Shown here in pieces: positions 51,384 to 61,327 of a DNA stretch of 64,000 nt (positions are counted from its first letter, which is position 1; each line of letters opens with the position of its first letter). The translations under genes and the position numbers were made by a program. Source of the DNA: Pseudomonas sp. B21-040 (lineage in GTDB: Bacteria; Pseudomonadota; Gammaproteobacteria; Pseudomonadales; Pseudomonadaceae); the NCBI RefSeq assembly GCF_024748695.1, contig NZ_CP087176.1, positions 2,969,501 to 3,033,500 of the forward strand, given 5' to 3'. The notes under the pieces are model-generated. The model was not told the origin of the DNA and did no database searches. It saw only the letters and a list, made by a program, of their open reading frames with translations.

Positions 51384-51840
51384 GGTGTGCCTCCGTTGAA
51401 AGCGCGAAGAAACCTGTCCCGTGCGGGAGATAATTTCCCCGCGGTGGGTTGAAGAAAAACAAGAAGTTTTGTCTGGCGAGCGGAGCTCGGAAGACGCTCA
51501 GGAGAGCAGTAGGCGTTCATCACCGTAGCAACGGTGACCGTGCGAGCTACCGAACGCTAATCGCACTTGGGGAAGAACCATCACCGAAGTGACGTAGCCT
51601 TGAAGGTTCTGGCTGCCTGGGTAGGGTACTGTCGATAACAGCGATCCGTACTTTGTATTTAACGGAGCGATTTATACGGGTCAACCTACGAAGAGAAGCT
51701 GTGTCACGAAGTTTGTCTTCTGTCTTCCAGTGGAGATTTTTTGGCTGGGCAAGCTGATAAACGGTCAAGCACGGACAGTTTTCAGTAGTAGGCTGTTACT
51801 CCTGTCTCAATCATGAAAACGCTCAGAAGAGGGCGAGACC
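51384..51840. other. Non-coding region between ICE genes
   Basis: About 450 bp with several small imperfect palindromes but no convincing gene. It separates divergent transcription units, so promoters are expected. An oriT could lie in this part of the ICE, but I see no diagnostic nick sequence. Confidence 0.4.
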
Positions 51841-52206
51841 ATGCCGACTCAGAACCCTGTTAAGAATTCACGTGCCCACCGCCGGGCGTACGCCTGTGGC
51901 ATGTCGGTAAAGCGTGGTTATCGCAAATTGAAAGCGTTTGAGTACCGCCTGGCTGAGCGTGCGGTGACGGCAGGTATGCCCGCAGGTAAATTAGTTGTTC
52001 GCGGGAGCTTTCTGATTGCCCAATTGGCGCTGCTCGGAGCATTTCTTTTTGTTAGCTTCTGGTTGTTTGTGCTGATGTGCACATTCGTCGCATTAGCAGC
52101 TATCCCAGTTCAAGATTCAGACACTCCAGATATTGATGATCTCGATGATCCAATGCATAGGACGTCTTGGCCTGAGCGGTACGATAAATGGGGTTCACTG
52201 AAGTAA
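51841..52206 (+). CDS. Small membrane protein, DUF3742-like
   Basis: A 121-residue protein with a basic N-terminus, a hydrophobic block (residues ~57-89, one or two helices) and an acidic tail with DDPMHRTSWPERYDKWG. Proteins of DUF3742 occupy the same place, convergent with the TraG-like gene, in related ICEs. The assignment rests on position and layout. Confidence 0.55.
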   Translation: MPTQNPVKNSRAHRRAYACGMSVKRGYRKLKAFEYRLAERAVTAGMPAGKLVVRGSFLIAQLALLGAFLFVSFWLFVLMCTFVALAAIPVQDSDTPDIDDLDDPMHRTSWPERYDKWGSLK

Positions 52207-52214
52207 CCTTGTGG

Positions 52215-53771
52215 TTATTTTGAGCCCGATTTACCTGAAATAATTCTTGCTCCGCTCATCAACTGAGAGGTCCCGCTAGAGCTCGCTGTCTGCGCAGCCT
52301 GGGTTCCCCGGCTGAGCATTCCTTCTACACCTGAACCTACGCTATACCCAGCCCAGCTCATAGCGGCTAGAAAAACCATCGGCAGCACAATGAACATCGC
52401 CCCCATCACATACTCAATTACTTGCGCCGTAACTGTCCCCTCCATGAAGCCGGATGTGGGCAGCGATAACAGCACTTGATTGGACGCCGAAACCTGGTTG
52501 TACAAGGCATCGAGCATGCTGGAGTCGACCCAGCGGGCGAGTTCCCACCAGAAGCTGAGCATGTGTAAGGTGAACAGCGCGAACGTCACCGTCATGACGG
52601 TCTTCAACTGGTAGGTACTGACCAGCAGAATCAGCGGCAAACTGATGATGACGCCCATGATCAGGAAGGCTTGCACCATCGGTAAGGCGGCGCGCAGTGC
52701 ATTCATCGCCGGGAAGTTGCTGAAGGAACCCAGTGCCAACCCGGTATTGGTGGCCAGATTATTGAGCCCCTGATTGATAGAGCCGCCACGAGCGCTGGAG
52801 CCATAGTCCTGGTACACCTGTCCGGGCGACATGGACATCGATTGCTGACGCGGGCTGACCAGCTCACGCAGGGTGGCATCCTCGATCTCGTTGCTCGAAC
52901 GACCAGTCAACCAACCTTTCAGTTGAGTCAGCAGCGAGGGATCGACCTGCTGGATCAAACGCTCGCGCAACCCAACACCGCTATCACTCCACCACTGCTT
53001 GCAGGTGGGGTAACCTGCGCCATTCTCCAGCCGAGGTAAGGAAACATCTCGGCTTTCGTCATACGGCCAGCTGACGCGCGGTGTGTGTGAGCGATCCGTA
53101 TCGTAGTAGCCAGGCGTATCAAGAAAATAGCTTGAGCCGATCCAGGACGCGTCGTGACTTTGTACCTTGTCCAACTGGGGACGGTTGGTAAACAGCCGGG
53201 AGCGAGAATAGCCATAGCAGTCGCGGGTGAAGTCGGCGACTTCCTGCAGCAGTACCTGGCTGTCGATGCGCGAACTGTCGATCTCCATGCGCATCTGCCG
53301 GATATCCGGTGCGCAGGGAATGGAGGCGGTGGCCGCCGCGGTTACCCCTTTGCTCAAGGCATGCACCAGAAACCACCAGATCGGCACACTGGCGGAGCGT
53401 TCGCCGATGGTATTGAAGGTGGTCCCCCAGGCGGTTTCCGCCGGCTTGGCCACACTAAAGCCGCAGCGCTGGCTCGCCGCATCATCGAACGCCATTGAGG
53501 CGAGGCTCAAAGGAAAGACGGGGGCGCAGCCAAATAGCACGACGATGTAGGCCAGCCACAACCGGTTCTCGATCCGCGGCACCGAGAACAGTCCCTTGTT
53601 GCCTTCATCCGCGCCTTGCTGACGGGCCGACAACCATTCCTGCAAGATAATTGCGCCAAAGGGCGCGGCGAATAGCCCGGTGTCGGACAGGACACTCCAG
53701 AGGCCGTTGTTGATGATCCAGGCCAGCAGAGAGAGGTAAAACTCCAGGTAGCTGTTGGTGCTCATGAGCAT
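52215..53771 (-). CDS. traG: TraG-like mating-pair protein (N-terminal TraG domain)
   Basis: A 518-residue inner-membrane protein. Membrane helices lie near the N-terminus (LSLLAWIINNGLWSVL, RLWLAYIVVLFGCAPVF) and in the C-terminal third (LIMGVIISLPLILLVS, VMTVTFALFTLHMLSF, GAMFIVLPMVFLAAMSWAGY). The large loop between them is periplasmic. This is the TraG_N layout of ICE T4SSs; TraG acts in mating-pair stabilisation. GAGGT lies ahead of the ATG at 53771. Confidence 0.85.
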   Translation of the reverse strand: MLMSTNSYLEFYLSLLAWIINNGLWSVLSDTGLFAAPFGAIILQEWLSARQQGADEGNKGLFSVPRIENRLWLAYIVVLFGCAPVFPLSLASMAFDDAASQRCGFSVAKPAETAWGTTFNTIGERSASVPIWWFLVHALSKGVTAAATASIPCAPDIRQMRMEIDSSRIDSQVLLQEVADFTRDCYGYSRSRLFTNRPQLDKVQSHDASWIGSSYFLDTPGYYDTDRSHTPRVSWPYDESRDVSLPRLENGAGYPTCKQWWSDSGVGLRERLIQQVDPSLLTQLKGWLTGRSSNEIEDATLRELVSPRQQSMSMSPGQVYQDYGSSARGGSINQGLNNLATNTGLALGSFSNFPAMNALRAALPMVQAFLIMGVIISLPLILLVSTYQLKTVMTVTFALFTLHMLSFWWELARWVDSSMLDALYNQVSASNQVLLSLPTSGFMEGTVTAQVIEYVMGAMFIVLPMVFLAAMSWAGYSVGSGVEGMLSRGTQAAQTASSSGTSQLMSGARIISGKSGSK

Positions 53772-53781
53772 GGTGGTGACC

Positions 53782-54090
53782 TCACAGTCGGGTGAGTTCG
53801 ACGCAGGTAAAGAGCACGAACCCAAACGCTCCAATGCGTTTCACGCGCAGTCGATGCTGTGGTCGATGTCGGTAGCGCCGAAGCAGATCCCACCAGAGCG
53901 CAAAGAGGGCGGCGTAGAGCAGGGCGCGCCACCACCGCAGATAAGGTCGTGCCGATTCGAATGCCTGCTGCCAGACCTCGAAACTACCCAGCGCAGTGCG
54001 GCCGATCCAGGCGACCAGTGCGGCGGTGAGGATCATCACCGCGGCAATCCCCAGACCTGAAAGCAGAGTGAATAGCGGTGAGCGTTTCAT
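53782..54090 (-). CDS. Small T4SS membrane protein
   Basis: A 102-residue protein with two helices (LLSGLGIAAVMILTAALVAW; ALLYAALFALWWDLL) and a basic C-terminus. It sits 10 bp ahead of the TraG-like gene and 3 bp after the preceding gene, in tight operon spacing. The family is not recognised by name. Confidence 0.65.
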   Translation of the reverse strand: MKRSPLFTLLSGLGIAAVMILTAALVAWIGRTALGSFEVWQQAFESARPYLRWWRALLYAALFALWWDLLRRYRHRPQHRLRVKRIGAFGFVLFTCVELTRL

Positions 54091-54093
54091 GGC

Positions 54094-55476
54094 TCACTTG
54101 CGCCTAGCGTCAGCATCATTGAGTCGGCCCGGCTCAGGGTCGCCTTGCTCGACGGTACGCGAAGCATCGGCACCACCCGCATGTCGATCGAGCACCAGGC
54201 TGGCGGTATTGGTTGCGAGCATCTGCCGGACCTGCAGCTCGGTTTGTAGCAGACGTATTTCGCGCTCCAGGGCGTCGATATTTTTCGTCAAGGCTGTCTG
54301 GGCCGGCTCGGCTGAAGCGATGTTCGGTTCGTGACTGCCTGCCAGCAGAGTGCGCAGTAGCAGGAGCGCCTTATCGAGTACGCTGGACAGGGCCGTCTCG
54401 CTGGCCAGGCGTCGCGCCAGCAGATCCTGGTCGGGATCGTCGCGCAAGGCTTCGATCACGCCACGGGTCACTGGAAGTATTGGGCTTGAGGCTTTAGCCA
54501 GATTGTCAGGGGTAGGCGACAGTGAACCGGACAGCAGCCCTTGCAGGGCCTTGAGGCGTTCGCTATAGGCCTCCTGGATCAGCGGCGTCAGCCCGCTGCC
54601 GGCGGTAGCGCGCAAAGTTTCGCAGCTGTTGCAGGTCGCGACTTCGCTCTCGCCCAATACCCGAACGGCCCATTCGGATTCCTCCTGGGGCGAAGCCCAT
54701 GTCTGGCAAATGGCTCCACCCAAACAGTCGCTGCTACTGATCGAGGTACTGTCATCCACCTTCCGGTTATGCAGCAAGTTATAGCCCGCGCGCACTACGT
54801 CGGAGGTCACCCGAATGGGTGTCTGCCCATTCCCACCAGCCTTCGAACCTCCGACCCAGGACACCCCATTGTTGCCGTTTTGGGACTCGGTATTTTTCAC
54901 CGTGGCCACTGCGTCACCGCCGATTTGCTCCAGATTACTCTGCATCTCCTGGTTCTTGGCCAGCGCACCCCAGCCGGCTTGACCGACGTTGTCCGCCATC
55001 TTTTCGGCCATGGACTGGCAGGTCAGCTTGGAGCGGTCGAAGTCGATACGTCCCTGCATCACCCCGTTGCTCAACAACTCATAGAGGCCGGGGTTGGCGC
55101 GCTGAATGATCAACGCTGGCAGCGACATCACGGCTTGGGTCGCGTTCTGCACGATGCTGCCCATGATCTGCTGGAAACCTTCAGTGACGCCGTTCAGCTG
55201 GTTTTGCAGGGTGTTGGTGAGGCTCATGTTTCCGCACATCATGTTCGCTCGCCAGGACCCGCCGACACCGAGACCACTGGGGCGGTAGAGCGAACTCGGT
55301 GAGCCGACTGCCGAGCCGCCACCAATGGTGTACATGACTCGGTCGTCGAGTACTTCGCCTTGAGTACCCAGGCGGTAATCGCCCTCGGCGGCGTGGGCAT
55401 GAGTGGCCATGGCGAGCAGTCCACAGAGCAACAGGCTCATCACGCCCAACCATGATCGCGCGCAAAGCCGACTCAT
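54094..55476 (-). CDS. ICE conjugation protein, TraH-like position
   Basis: A 460-residue exported protein with a signal peptide ending HAHAAEG. It contains MMCGNMSLTNTLQNQLNG, repeated Cys, and a C-terminal coiled coil (NIDALEREIRLLQTELQVRQ). This matches the conserved ICE protein that follows TraU in Pseudomonas elements (I recall the TIGR03755 family). It overlaps the TraU-like gene by 4 bp. Confidence 0.8.
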   Translation of the reverse strand: MSRLCARSWLGVMSLLLCGLLAMATHAHAAEGDYRLGTQGEVLDDRVMYTIGGGSAVGSPSSLYRPSGLGVGGSWRANMMCGNMSLTNTLQNQLNGVTEGFQQIMGSIVQNATQAVMSLPALIIQRANPGLYELLSNGVMQGRIDFDRSKLTCQSMAEKMADNVGQAGWGALAKNQEMQSNLEQIGGDAVATVKNTESQNGNNGVSWVGGSKAGGNGQTPIRVTSDVVRAGYNLLHNRKVDDSTSISSSDCLGGAICQTWASPQEESEWAVRVLGESEVATCNSCETLRATAGSGLTPLIQEAYSERLKALQGLLSGSLSPTPDNLAKASSPILPVTRGVIEALRDDPDQDLLARRLASETALSSVLDKALLLLRTLLAGSHEPNIASAEPAQTALTKNIDALEREIRLLQTELQVRQMLATNTASLVLDRHAGGADASRTVEQGDPEPGRLNDADARRK

Positions 55477-56429
55477 GATGCACCGCCTTCGAAGTCGATA
55501 CTGAACAGAAAGGTCTGCCCCTCACGTTTGCAGCAGCTATAGGGACGCCACAGCGACCAGGCGTAGCCGTCATCCGCACTCTGGACCGGATCGCTGGGGA
55601 AGATGCCGCACGTCGGCTGAATCTGAGGGGAAAGCAATTGCCACTTGTGGGTTGAAGCGTCGTTTTCAACGATCGGGCCAGGTGGCCAGTAGCCGTCGCG
55701 TTTGGCGGGCGTGAGCGGTAAGTACACATGTGGTTGTCCGTTACGGGTGATGACATCGCCAGCCCGTTGCGCCATGACCGCGGCGGCTTTGAAGTCGTCA
55801 GGCTGTACCAGAAAGCCCTGCCGGGGATAGACGCTGCCCCACATGTTTCCCGAAGCTTGACGACCGATTTCACGGATCCCCAGCATGAGCGACTCGGGGT
55901 AGAAACTTTCCGGGATGCCATGGCGCCAGGCCAGTGAGTCCAGGGTGCTCAGGTAGTAGGGCATGAACGCAGTAGCGCCGCTGACGCAAGCGTAACCGGA
56001 TTGCGAGGCTAGTTGCGTGGCGGCCCAGCCACCGGGGTGGCCAATACCGTCGACGTTCTTGAAACGGGGCAGGTTGTCGCGGCGGGTGTTCGGCGTGATC
56101 AGGTTGCCACCACCTTCCGCACCGCTGACCGGGCTGGAGAGCGTGGCCATCTCGGTCCAGGGGTTATTGCCGGTGATGGCGTAGCTCGAAACCACGAGTT
56201 CAGGAATGAAATGACGAACCTTGATCGAGGTTTTGACTGTGCAGCCGAAGGGCGTGCAGAGGAGCCAGAAACAAATGCCGACGACCCTGTAGGCGAGGCA
56301 ATTTGGCGAGAGTACGGAGGACGTGATACTGCCGGTATCCAGCGCCACGCTTGGCCCGCACGTCAGCAGGATACTTAGCGCCAAAGGTCGTAGCTTCTGG
56401 GGCGCAATTGACGGGCATAGGACAGGCAT
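55473..56429 (-). CDS. traU: TraU-like conjugation protein
   Basis: A 318-residue exported Cys-rich protein. After a signal peptide it has NCLAYRVVGICFWLLCTPFGC then a long periplasmic body with GGWAATQLASQSGYACVSGA and PYSCCKREGQTFLFS. TraU proteins act in DNA transfer and pilus-linked pairing and need disulfide bonds, as the Cys content suggests. The start at 56429 is chosen by signal-peptide fit. Upstream relatives of TrbC/thioredoxin type are absent; a regulator gene follows instead. Confidence 0.83.
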   Translation of the reverse strand: MPVLCPSIAPQKLRPLALSILLTCGPSVALDTGSITSSVLSPNCLAYRVVGICFWLLCTPFGCTVKTSIKVRHFIPELVVSSYAITGNNPWTEMATLSSPVSGAEGGGNLITPNTRRDNLPRFKNVDGIGHPGGWAATQLASQSGYACVSGATAFMPYYLSTLDSLAWRHGIPESFYPESLMLGIREIGRQASGNMWGSVYPRQGFLVQPDDFKAAAVMAQRAGDVITRNGQPHVYLPLTPAKRDGYWPPGPIVENDASTHKWQLLSPQIQPTCGIFPSDPVQSADDGYAWSLWRPYSCCKREGQTFLFSIDFEGGAS

Positions 56430-56546
56430 GATCCAGGCTCTTTGGGCTAATGGCCTGGACACGTTCAATGATTGAACGTACACCGTCAGTGATAAAGCTG
56501 AAGCTGGCGTTGTCGGTTTACAAGGATTTTCAGGGTGACGAGGTGG

Positions 56547-56801
56547 CTATTCGATGGTCAGCGCACGGCGAAGGGCGTCTGGCTCGGTGAGTAGCTGATC
56601 CGTCGTAACCTCGAGGATATTGGCGAGCTTGCACAGGACCATCAGCGACGGATTGCCGGTGCATCGTTCGATTTGACTGACGTAGGTACGATCGACTTCG
56701 GCCATGAGCGCCAACTGCTCTTGGGTAAGGTTCTTTATGCGTCGCATCCAGCGGATGTTTTCCGCCAGCTGCAGACGAAGCTGTTCGTAGTCTTGAGTCA
56801 T
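56547..56801 (-). CDS. XRE-family HTH regulator
   Basis: An 84-residue single-domain regulator with a lambda-Cro-type HTH (IRWMRRIKNLTQEQLALMAEVDRTYVSQIERCTGNPSL). It resembles C-protein-like and ICE regulators. It lies between the T4SS genes and the toxin-antitoxin cargo and may control either. Confidence 0.87.
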   Translation of the reverse strand: MTQDYEQLRLQLAENIRWMRRIKNLTQEQLALMAEVDRTYVSQIERCTGNPSLMVLCKLANILEVTTDQLLTEPDALRRALTIE

Positions 56802-56970
56802 GCGCGCAAATTGCGCCTTGAGGGACTCTCAATCCACGGGATATAGTCTACATTGGTATTGATCTAGGCCATTTGACGCACATACCTGTTATCCAGCGTT
56901 CATTTGGTTTCGTTATGATTTCGAGGCTGGGACCAGCGTCTAACAATAAAATCAGAAATCTAGGGTGTGT

Positions 56971-57228
56971 ATGGACGAAAACTACATTTCAATTCCTGCG
57001 GCGGATGGTTGCCCAAGTCTTTTGACCCCTTGGGGCAACGAATTTGCCTCGATGATCGAACGTGGCGTGCAATGCGCTCAGGTTTGGCTCGATACCCCCG
57101 GCGAGAGTCCACTGTGGTGGGAGCTGGCGCAAACACGCAAGACCTTTCCTGTCGGTGACTGCCAAGATGCTTTTGAAGCCGGATTTTTGTTGAGGATTCA
57201 GCAACGGCTTCGGGGTGTATTACCGTAA
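56971..57228 (+). CDS. Hypothetical ICE cargo protein
   Basis: An 85-residue soluble protein (MDENYISIPAADGCPSLLTP...) with Trp-rich middle (QVWLDTPGESPLWWELA). No family is recognised. It is divergent from the XRE gene, a common layout for regulator and target. Confidence 0.5.
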   Translation: MDENYISIPAADGCPSLLTPWGNEFASMIERGVQCAQVWLDTPGESPLWWELAQTRKTFPVGDCQDAFEAGFLLRIQQRLRGVLP

Positions 57229-57568
57229 CCATACGGCTCGTAGGCTGAACGCCCGCTTTCATCCAGCCTGACTGCATTGGTTCCGGCAATCGATGAATTT
57301 CGCCTCTAGCTGGCATGTTGTTGGTCGGCAGCAGATCTGGACGGGGATAGCACTTCCCCTATTTGGGCGCTGCGCCAAGAGCGGTACGTGATTCCAGTGC
57401 CGCGTGCTCCTGCTTCGCATGAAAATTCTCTAGGAGGTATGGTTCCAGACGCCATTCCTCTAGAATGGAGGTCTGAAAGAAGTAGCTTTGGCCTGTTACA
57501 AACAGACTTACGTAGCTAAGATTCTGATAAGTGCAGATCCTGCACGCTCTAAGAACGTGGAGCGCGAT
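57229..57568. other. Intergenic region ahead of the toxin-antitoxin pair
   Basis: About 340 bp without a supportable gene; a minus-strand frame at 57359-57583 has no coding character. It includes an inverted pair near 57451-57473 (ATTCCTCTAGAATGGAGG region) that may belong to the promoter of the pair. Confidence 0.4.
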
Positions 57569-57817
57569 ATGAAAGCCGACCAAGTGTTGAGTGATGATCT
57601 AGTGAGTCGACTGGAGGGTAAGATCCCAGCCATGGCTGAAGGCGCGATCAATACTGCCTATATCAACGCGCTTGCTGCCGGGCGCAGTGTGATGGAAGTC
57701 ATGGACGGCATGCTTGTTGAGACAACTGCCGACGGTAAGCACAAGGTTATTCGAGTAGCCAAGCCCAAGCACAAAGTGACTCTGGGCGGCATCATTAAGG
57801 TGCGTCGCTGCTCATGA
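57569..57817 (+). CDS. Probable antitoxin of a zeta-like toxin
   Basis: An 82-residue protein. It begins MKADQVLSDDLVSRLEGKIP after GGAG and is small, helical and basic at its C-terminus (KPKHKVTLGGIIKVRR). It overlaps the toxin gene by 4 bp (ATGA), the usual antitoxin-first layout. It is not similar to the classic epsilon antitoxin as far as I can see. Confidence 0.6.
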   Translation: MKADQVLSDDLVSRLEGKIPAMAEGAINTAYINALAAGRSVMEVMDGMLVETTADGKHKVIRVAKPKHKVTLGGIIKVRRCS

Positions 57818-58548
57818 CAGTCCCTCGGTTGAGGGTGTTTGCCGGTCCCAATGGCTCCGGTAAAAGTACGATGAAAAGTGCCGTCCCTTCCCACCTGATC
57901 GGTATCTACATCAACCCGGATGAAATCGAAAAGGCTGCCAAAGAGAGTGGGCGTTTAGAATTCAGTGATTTTCAATTAGAAGTTGAGGGTGATGATGTCC
58001 TCGGTTTCATTGGGAATCATCGGCTGGTGAGGTCTAGTAGGCTCGATGAGGAGGCGGCCAAAATAGGCTTCAGCAGTAACGGTCTGAACTTCCAGACGGT
58101 TGCGATGAACTCATATTTTGCTTCCGTGCTCTCTGACTTCATTCGGCACAAACTCCTCGAAGCCCAGCTGTCTTTCACCTTCGAAACGGTGATGTCTAGC
58201 GACGACAAAATCGCTTTTATGCTCAAGGCAAGAGCGTCGGGGTACCGAACCTATCTCTACTTTGTGGCCACTGAAGATCCTGATATTAATATCAACAGGG
58301 TCAAGAACCGTGTTGCGGCGGGTGGGCACCCAGTTCCCACGGAAAAAATTGTCCAGCGCTACGGTCGTTGCCTGAACCTATTGCCAGCGGCTATTGCAGC
58401 TTCGAACCGGGCCTACATTTTTGATAACTCCGGTGCTGACCTGGTGCTGCTCGCCGAAGTGACGGACGGGACTGACCTTGAATACAAGGTTGATGAGGTT
58501 CCTGACTGGTTCATGGATGCCTACGTGGAGAAGGTATTCAATGGCTAG
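57814..58548 (+). CDS. Zeta-toxin-family kinase
   Basis: A 244-residue P-loop protein with Walker A GPNGSGKSTMKS at residues ~11-22, INPDEIEKAA (the catalytic-type Asp), FTFETVMSSDDK and RVKNRVAAGGHPVPTEKIVQ-RY with the NRVxxGGHxVP motif of zeta-like proteins. Zeta toxins phosphorylate UDP-N-acetylglucosamine; other members have other targets. With the upstream gene it forms a likely addiction pair on the ICE. Confidence 0.82.
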   Translation: MTVPRLRVFAGPNGSGKSTMKSAVPSHLIGIYINPDEIEKAAKESGRLEFSDFQLEVEGDDVLGFIGNHRLVRSSRLDEEAAKIGFSSNGLNFQTVAMNSYFASVLSDFIRHKLLEAQLSFTFETVMSSDDKIAFMLKARASGYRTYLYFVATEDPDININRVKNRVAAGGHPVPTEKIVQRYGRCLNLLPAAIAASNRAYIFDNSGADLVLLAEVTDGTDLEYKVDEVPDWFMDAYVEKVFNG

Positions 58549-58573
58549 CTAGTGGGTTAGCCGGAACCTAGGT

Positions 58574-61327
58574 TCACTCCGTCTCCATTCCTCGCGTCCT
58601 ATCGATCCGTTCAGCTACCCGGTAAGCCGCCTCCAATTCCGAGCAGCCAGTGCTCTGCATCAATGTCCAGCGCTCGGCTTTTTCCTCTGGCTCCGTCATG
58701 GCCAGGGCGAGGTAAAGGCTGGGCGGCACGGCTCGAAACAGCGTTTCGAGCTTCTTCGACAGTACGACCCCCTCGGTGTATTTTCCTGGTTCCTTGCTGG
58801 CAGAGAGCAACAAGGCTTTCTGTGCTGGCGTGAGTTTCTTGAACCGTGCGATTTCTTCAATTTCCGCCGGTGGCATGTTCAAACAAATCCACCATTCGAT
58901 CATGTTGAGCATGGTCTGCGCGGCCGTGGGGAAGTCGGCAAGGTTCTGTGTGGCGAGCCAGAACCAGGCACCGAGCTTGCGCCACATCTTCGTGCCCTTG
59001 ACCACGAATGGCGCCAGCAGCGGGTTCTTGGTGATGATATGACCCTCGTCGGTGACCATGATGATCGGTCGGCCCAGGTACTGGTCGCGCTCGGCCAGGT
59101 TGTTCACGGTGTTCATCAGGCTGATGTAGCTAATGGACATCTGTGCCTCATAGCCTTCGCGAGCGTAAGTGGCCAGATCGACAATGGTCACATCGCTCTC
59201 AGGCCAAGGCGTCCCCTCGCGATCGAACAGTTCACCCTCGAAACCCTGGCAAAACAGGTCGATGGACTCGCCCATTTCCTGGGCACGCTCGCGACGCTTC
59301 TCCGGCAAGTGCGGGTCGGCGGCGACGCGCAGTAAGGCGTCGCGCACGTCTCGGGTCAGCACCTGACGACCCGCAGTGACGCAGGTCTGCGCCGCATCGA
59401 GAATGCACTCGCGAATCAGGCTGCGATCGGCTCGACTCAGGCGCGCCTCTTCCTTGGCCTCTCCGCCGGTGATCATCAGGCGAGCGGTGATTTCCAATTC
59501 GCCGAGAACATCGCGCTGGTCTTCGCGACTGGCTACCGCCTCATCGTCCAGCTCATCGATCGACAGACTCGCCACCTGATCCGGCTGCTCGACCAGGCGC
59601 CAGGCATCGGCGAACGGGGCGAGACTGACCGAGGCGCCAGGTTTCAATTGGACCTTGTTGACCGACAGGCCCTGTGTCGCGAAGTAGTCGCCCTGCAAAC
59701 CGAATGAGTTGCCGGCCTCGACGATAAACAGGCGAGGGCGGTACACGGCCATGACCTGCATCAGTAGGGTGACCAGGGTGGCCGACTTGCCGGCACCGGT
59801 CGGACCGAACAACAGCAGATGACCGTTCATGGCCCGGTCCAGACGTGACAACGGATCAAAACTCAACGGCGAGCCGCCACGATTGAACAGGGTGATCCCC
59901 GGGTGGCCGGTGCCCGTGCTGCGGCCCCACACGGGAACCAGATTCGCCAGGTGCTGGGCGAACATCAGGCGGGTGTACCAGTTGCGCGTGTCGCAGGCCG
60001 GGTTGTACGCCATTGGCAACCAGCGCAGGTAGCTGTTGCAGGCGGCGACCTCGTCGCCTTCACGTACTGGTTGCAGCCCCGCACCCAGCAGCGCGCTGGC
60101 CAGGCTGACCGAGCGCTGGTGCAACTGCTGTTCATCGTGACCGCGCACGTAGAACGCCAGGGTGCCGCGGTACAGCTTGTGCTGGCGGCCGATGATCGCG
60201 CGAGCCTCTTCGACATCCTGGCGGGTCTGGGTCGAGGCCAGGTTTTCACCGATGGCTTTGCGCGCCAGGCGGTTCAACTGATCCTCAAGTACATCCTGCG
60301 GTTTGACCACCAAGGTCAGGCTCATCACCGTGCCTTCAGGCAACTGGTCGAACAGCGCATTGACTGCATCACCCTTATAGGTTTCTCCGGTGAGTTGACC
60401 AATCGACGGTGCCCGGCGCAGTTTGTCCACCACCATCACCCGGTGGGGCTGATCGTCGAAGAACCAGAGCCCGTGCTGCACATCCGAACGCGGTTCGTTG
60501 AAGAACAGCCGCTCGGCGAAGTCATGATCGAAGGGTAGTTCCACCGACTCACCGTCGCCCGATTCCGGATAAGCCACGCGGCGGTAGAACTCCTCGGGCG
60601 CTTCATCGGTGAGCCGGGGTGCCGGATTGAACCAGGACAGCAGCCAGGCATACAGACCTCGGCCATCGACTCGCGTCGATTGCACCCCGCACGCCTGCAA
60701 CGAAGCCGCGATCCGTTCGCAAGCCTGTTGCAGGGATTGCACCGGGGTGAGTCCTGTCTCCTCAGCGTCAGACTCGAGCCAGCGATAGACCACCAGGCGC
60801 ACCCGGCGGTTATTGCCACGCCAGGGCAGGCGCGTCACCACCTTATCTTCAAACAGACCACCGGGCTTGGCGATGGCCTTTAGATGACGGCGACTGAGCT
60901 CCAAATAGGCTTCGGTGAAGACGGTGCCTCGTGCTCTTTCTTGGATATAGTCGGTGAGCCGGGTCAGGTAGGGGATAAAGTCGTTGTCGTCCTGGCAGAA
61001 AAACTGCGCCACCCAAGGCGCTTGATCCAACTCATCAAAACTGTCCTGCAGGGCATCCTCAAGGGCATCGCGGGCCGCCATCAACCAATCGGGTTCGCGC
61101 CCTTCAGTGCCGATGGGCAGTAACTCGAACACCGCACCCACCGAGCGATTGTCATCCAGTAGAAAACACTGTTCGCTGTCGAGGTATTCGACCCACGGCA
61201 GGTGATCGGTGAAGCTGGGGTGGTGCGCGTACAGTGCGGCCTCATCAGCCAAGGTCGCGCGAGGGCGCAATGGGTGGCGCCAAGCTTTCCACGCAGGAGT
61301 ACGGTTGCCCGAATCGCCGGTACGCAC
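58574..61327 (-). CDS. traC: T4SS ATPase TraC/VirB4-like
   Basis: A 917-residue ATPase that powers pilus assembly. The N-terminal ~450 residues are the TraC/VirB4 membrane-associated part. Walker A is LLLFGPTGAGKSATLVTLL near residue 500, Walker B PIIMVTDEGHII near 760, and the conserved WLATQNLADFP follows. It starts at a GTG that overlaps the lipoprotein gene stop (TAGTG). The frame is intact. Confidence 0.92.
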   Translation of the reverse strand: MRTGDSGNRTPAWKAWRHPLRPRATLADEAALYAHHPSFTDHLPWVEYLDSEQCFLLDDNRSVGAVFELLPIGTEGREPDWLMAARDALEDALQDSFDELDQAPWVAQFFCQDDNDFIPYLTRLTDYIQERARGTVFTEAYLELSRRHLKAIAKPGGLFEDKVVTRLPWRGNNRRVRLVVYRWLESDAEETGLTPVQSLQQACERIAASLQACGVQSTRVDGRGLYAWLLSWFNPAPRLTDEAPEEFYRRVAYPESGDGESVELPFDHDFAERLFFNEPRSDVQHGLWFFDDQPHRVMVVDKLRRAPSIGQLTGETYKGDAVNALFDQLPEGTVMSLTLVVKPQDVLEDQLNRLARKAIGENLASTQTRQDVEEARAIIGRQHKLYRGTLAFYVRGHDEQQLHQRSVSLASALLGAGLQPVREGDEVAACNSYLRWLPMAYNPACDTRNWYTRLMFAQHLANLVPVWGRSTGTGHPGITLFNRGGSPLSFDPLSRLDRAMNGHLLLFGPTGAGKSATLVTLLMQVMAVYRPRLFIVEAGNSFGLQGDYFATQGLSVNKVQLKPGASVSLAPFADAWRLVEQPDQVASLSIDELDDEAVASREDQRDVLGELEITARLMITGGEAKEEARLSRADRSLIRECILDAAQTCVTAGRQVLTRDVRDALLRVAADPHLPEKRRERAQEMGESIDLFCQGFEGELFDREGTPWPESDVTIVDLATYAREGYEAQMSISYISLMNTVNNLAERDQYLGRPIIMVTDEGHIITKNPLLAPFVVKGTKMWRKLGAWFWLATQNLADFPTAAQTMLNMIEWWICLNMPPAEIEEIARFKKLTPAQKALLLSASKEPGKYTEGVVLSKKLETLFRAVPPSLYLALAMTEPEEKAERWTLMQSTGCSELEAAYRVAERIDRTRGMETE

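Noticed and set aside
51384..51840. Possible oriT of the ICE
   Set aside because: Palindromes are short and no known MOB-H nick sequence could be recognised by eye.
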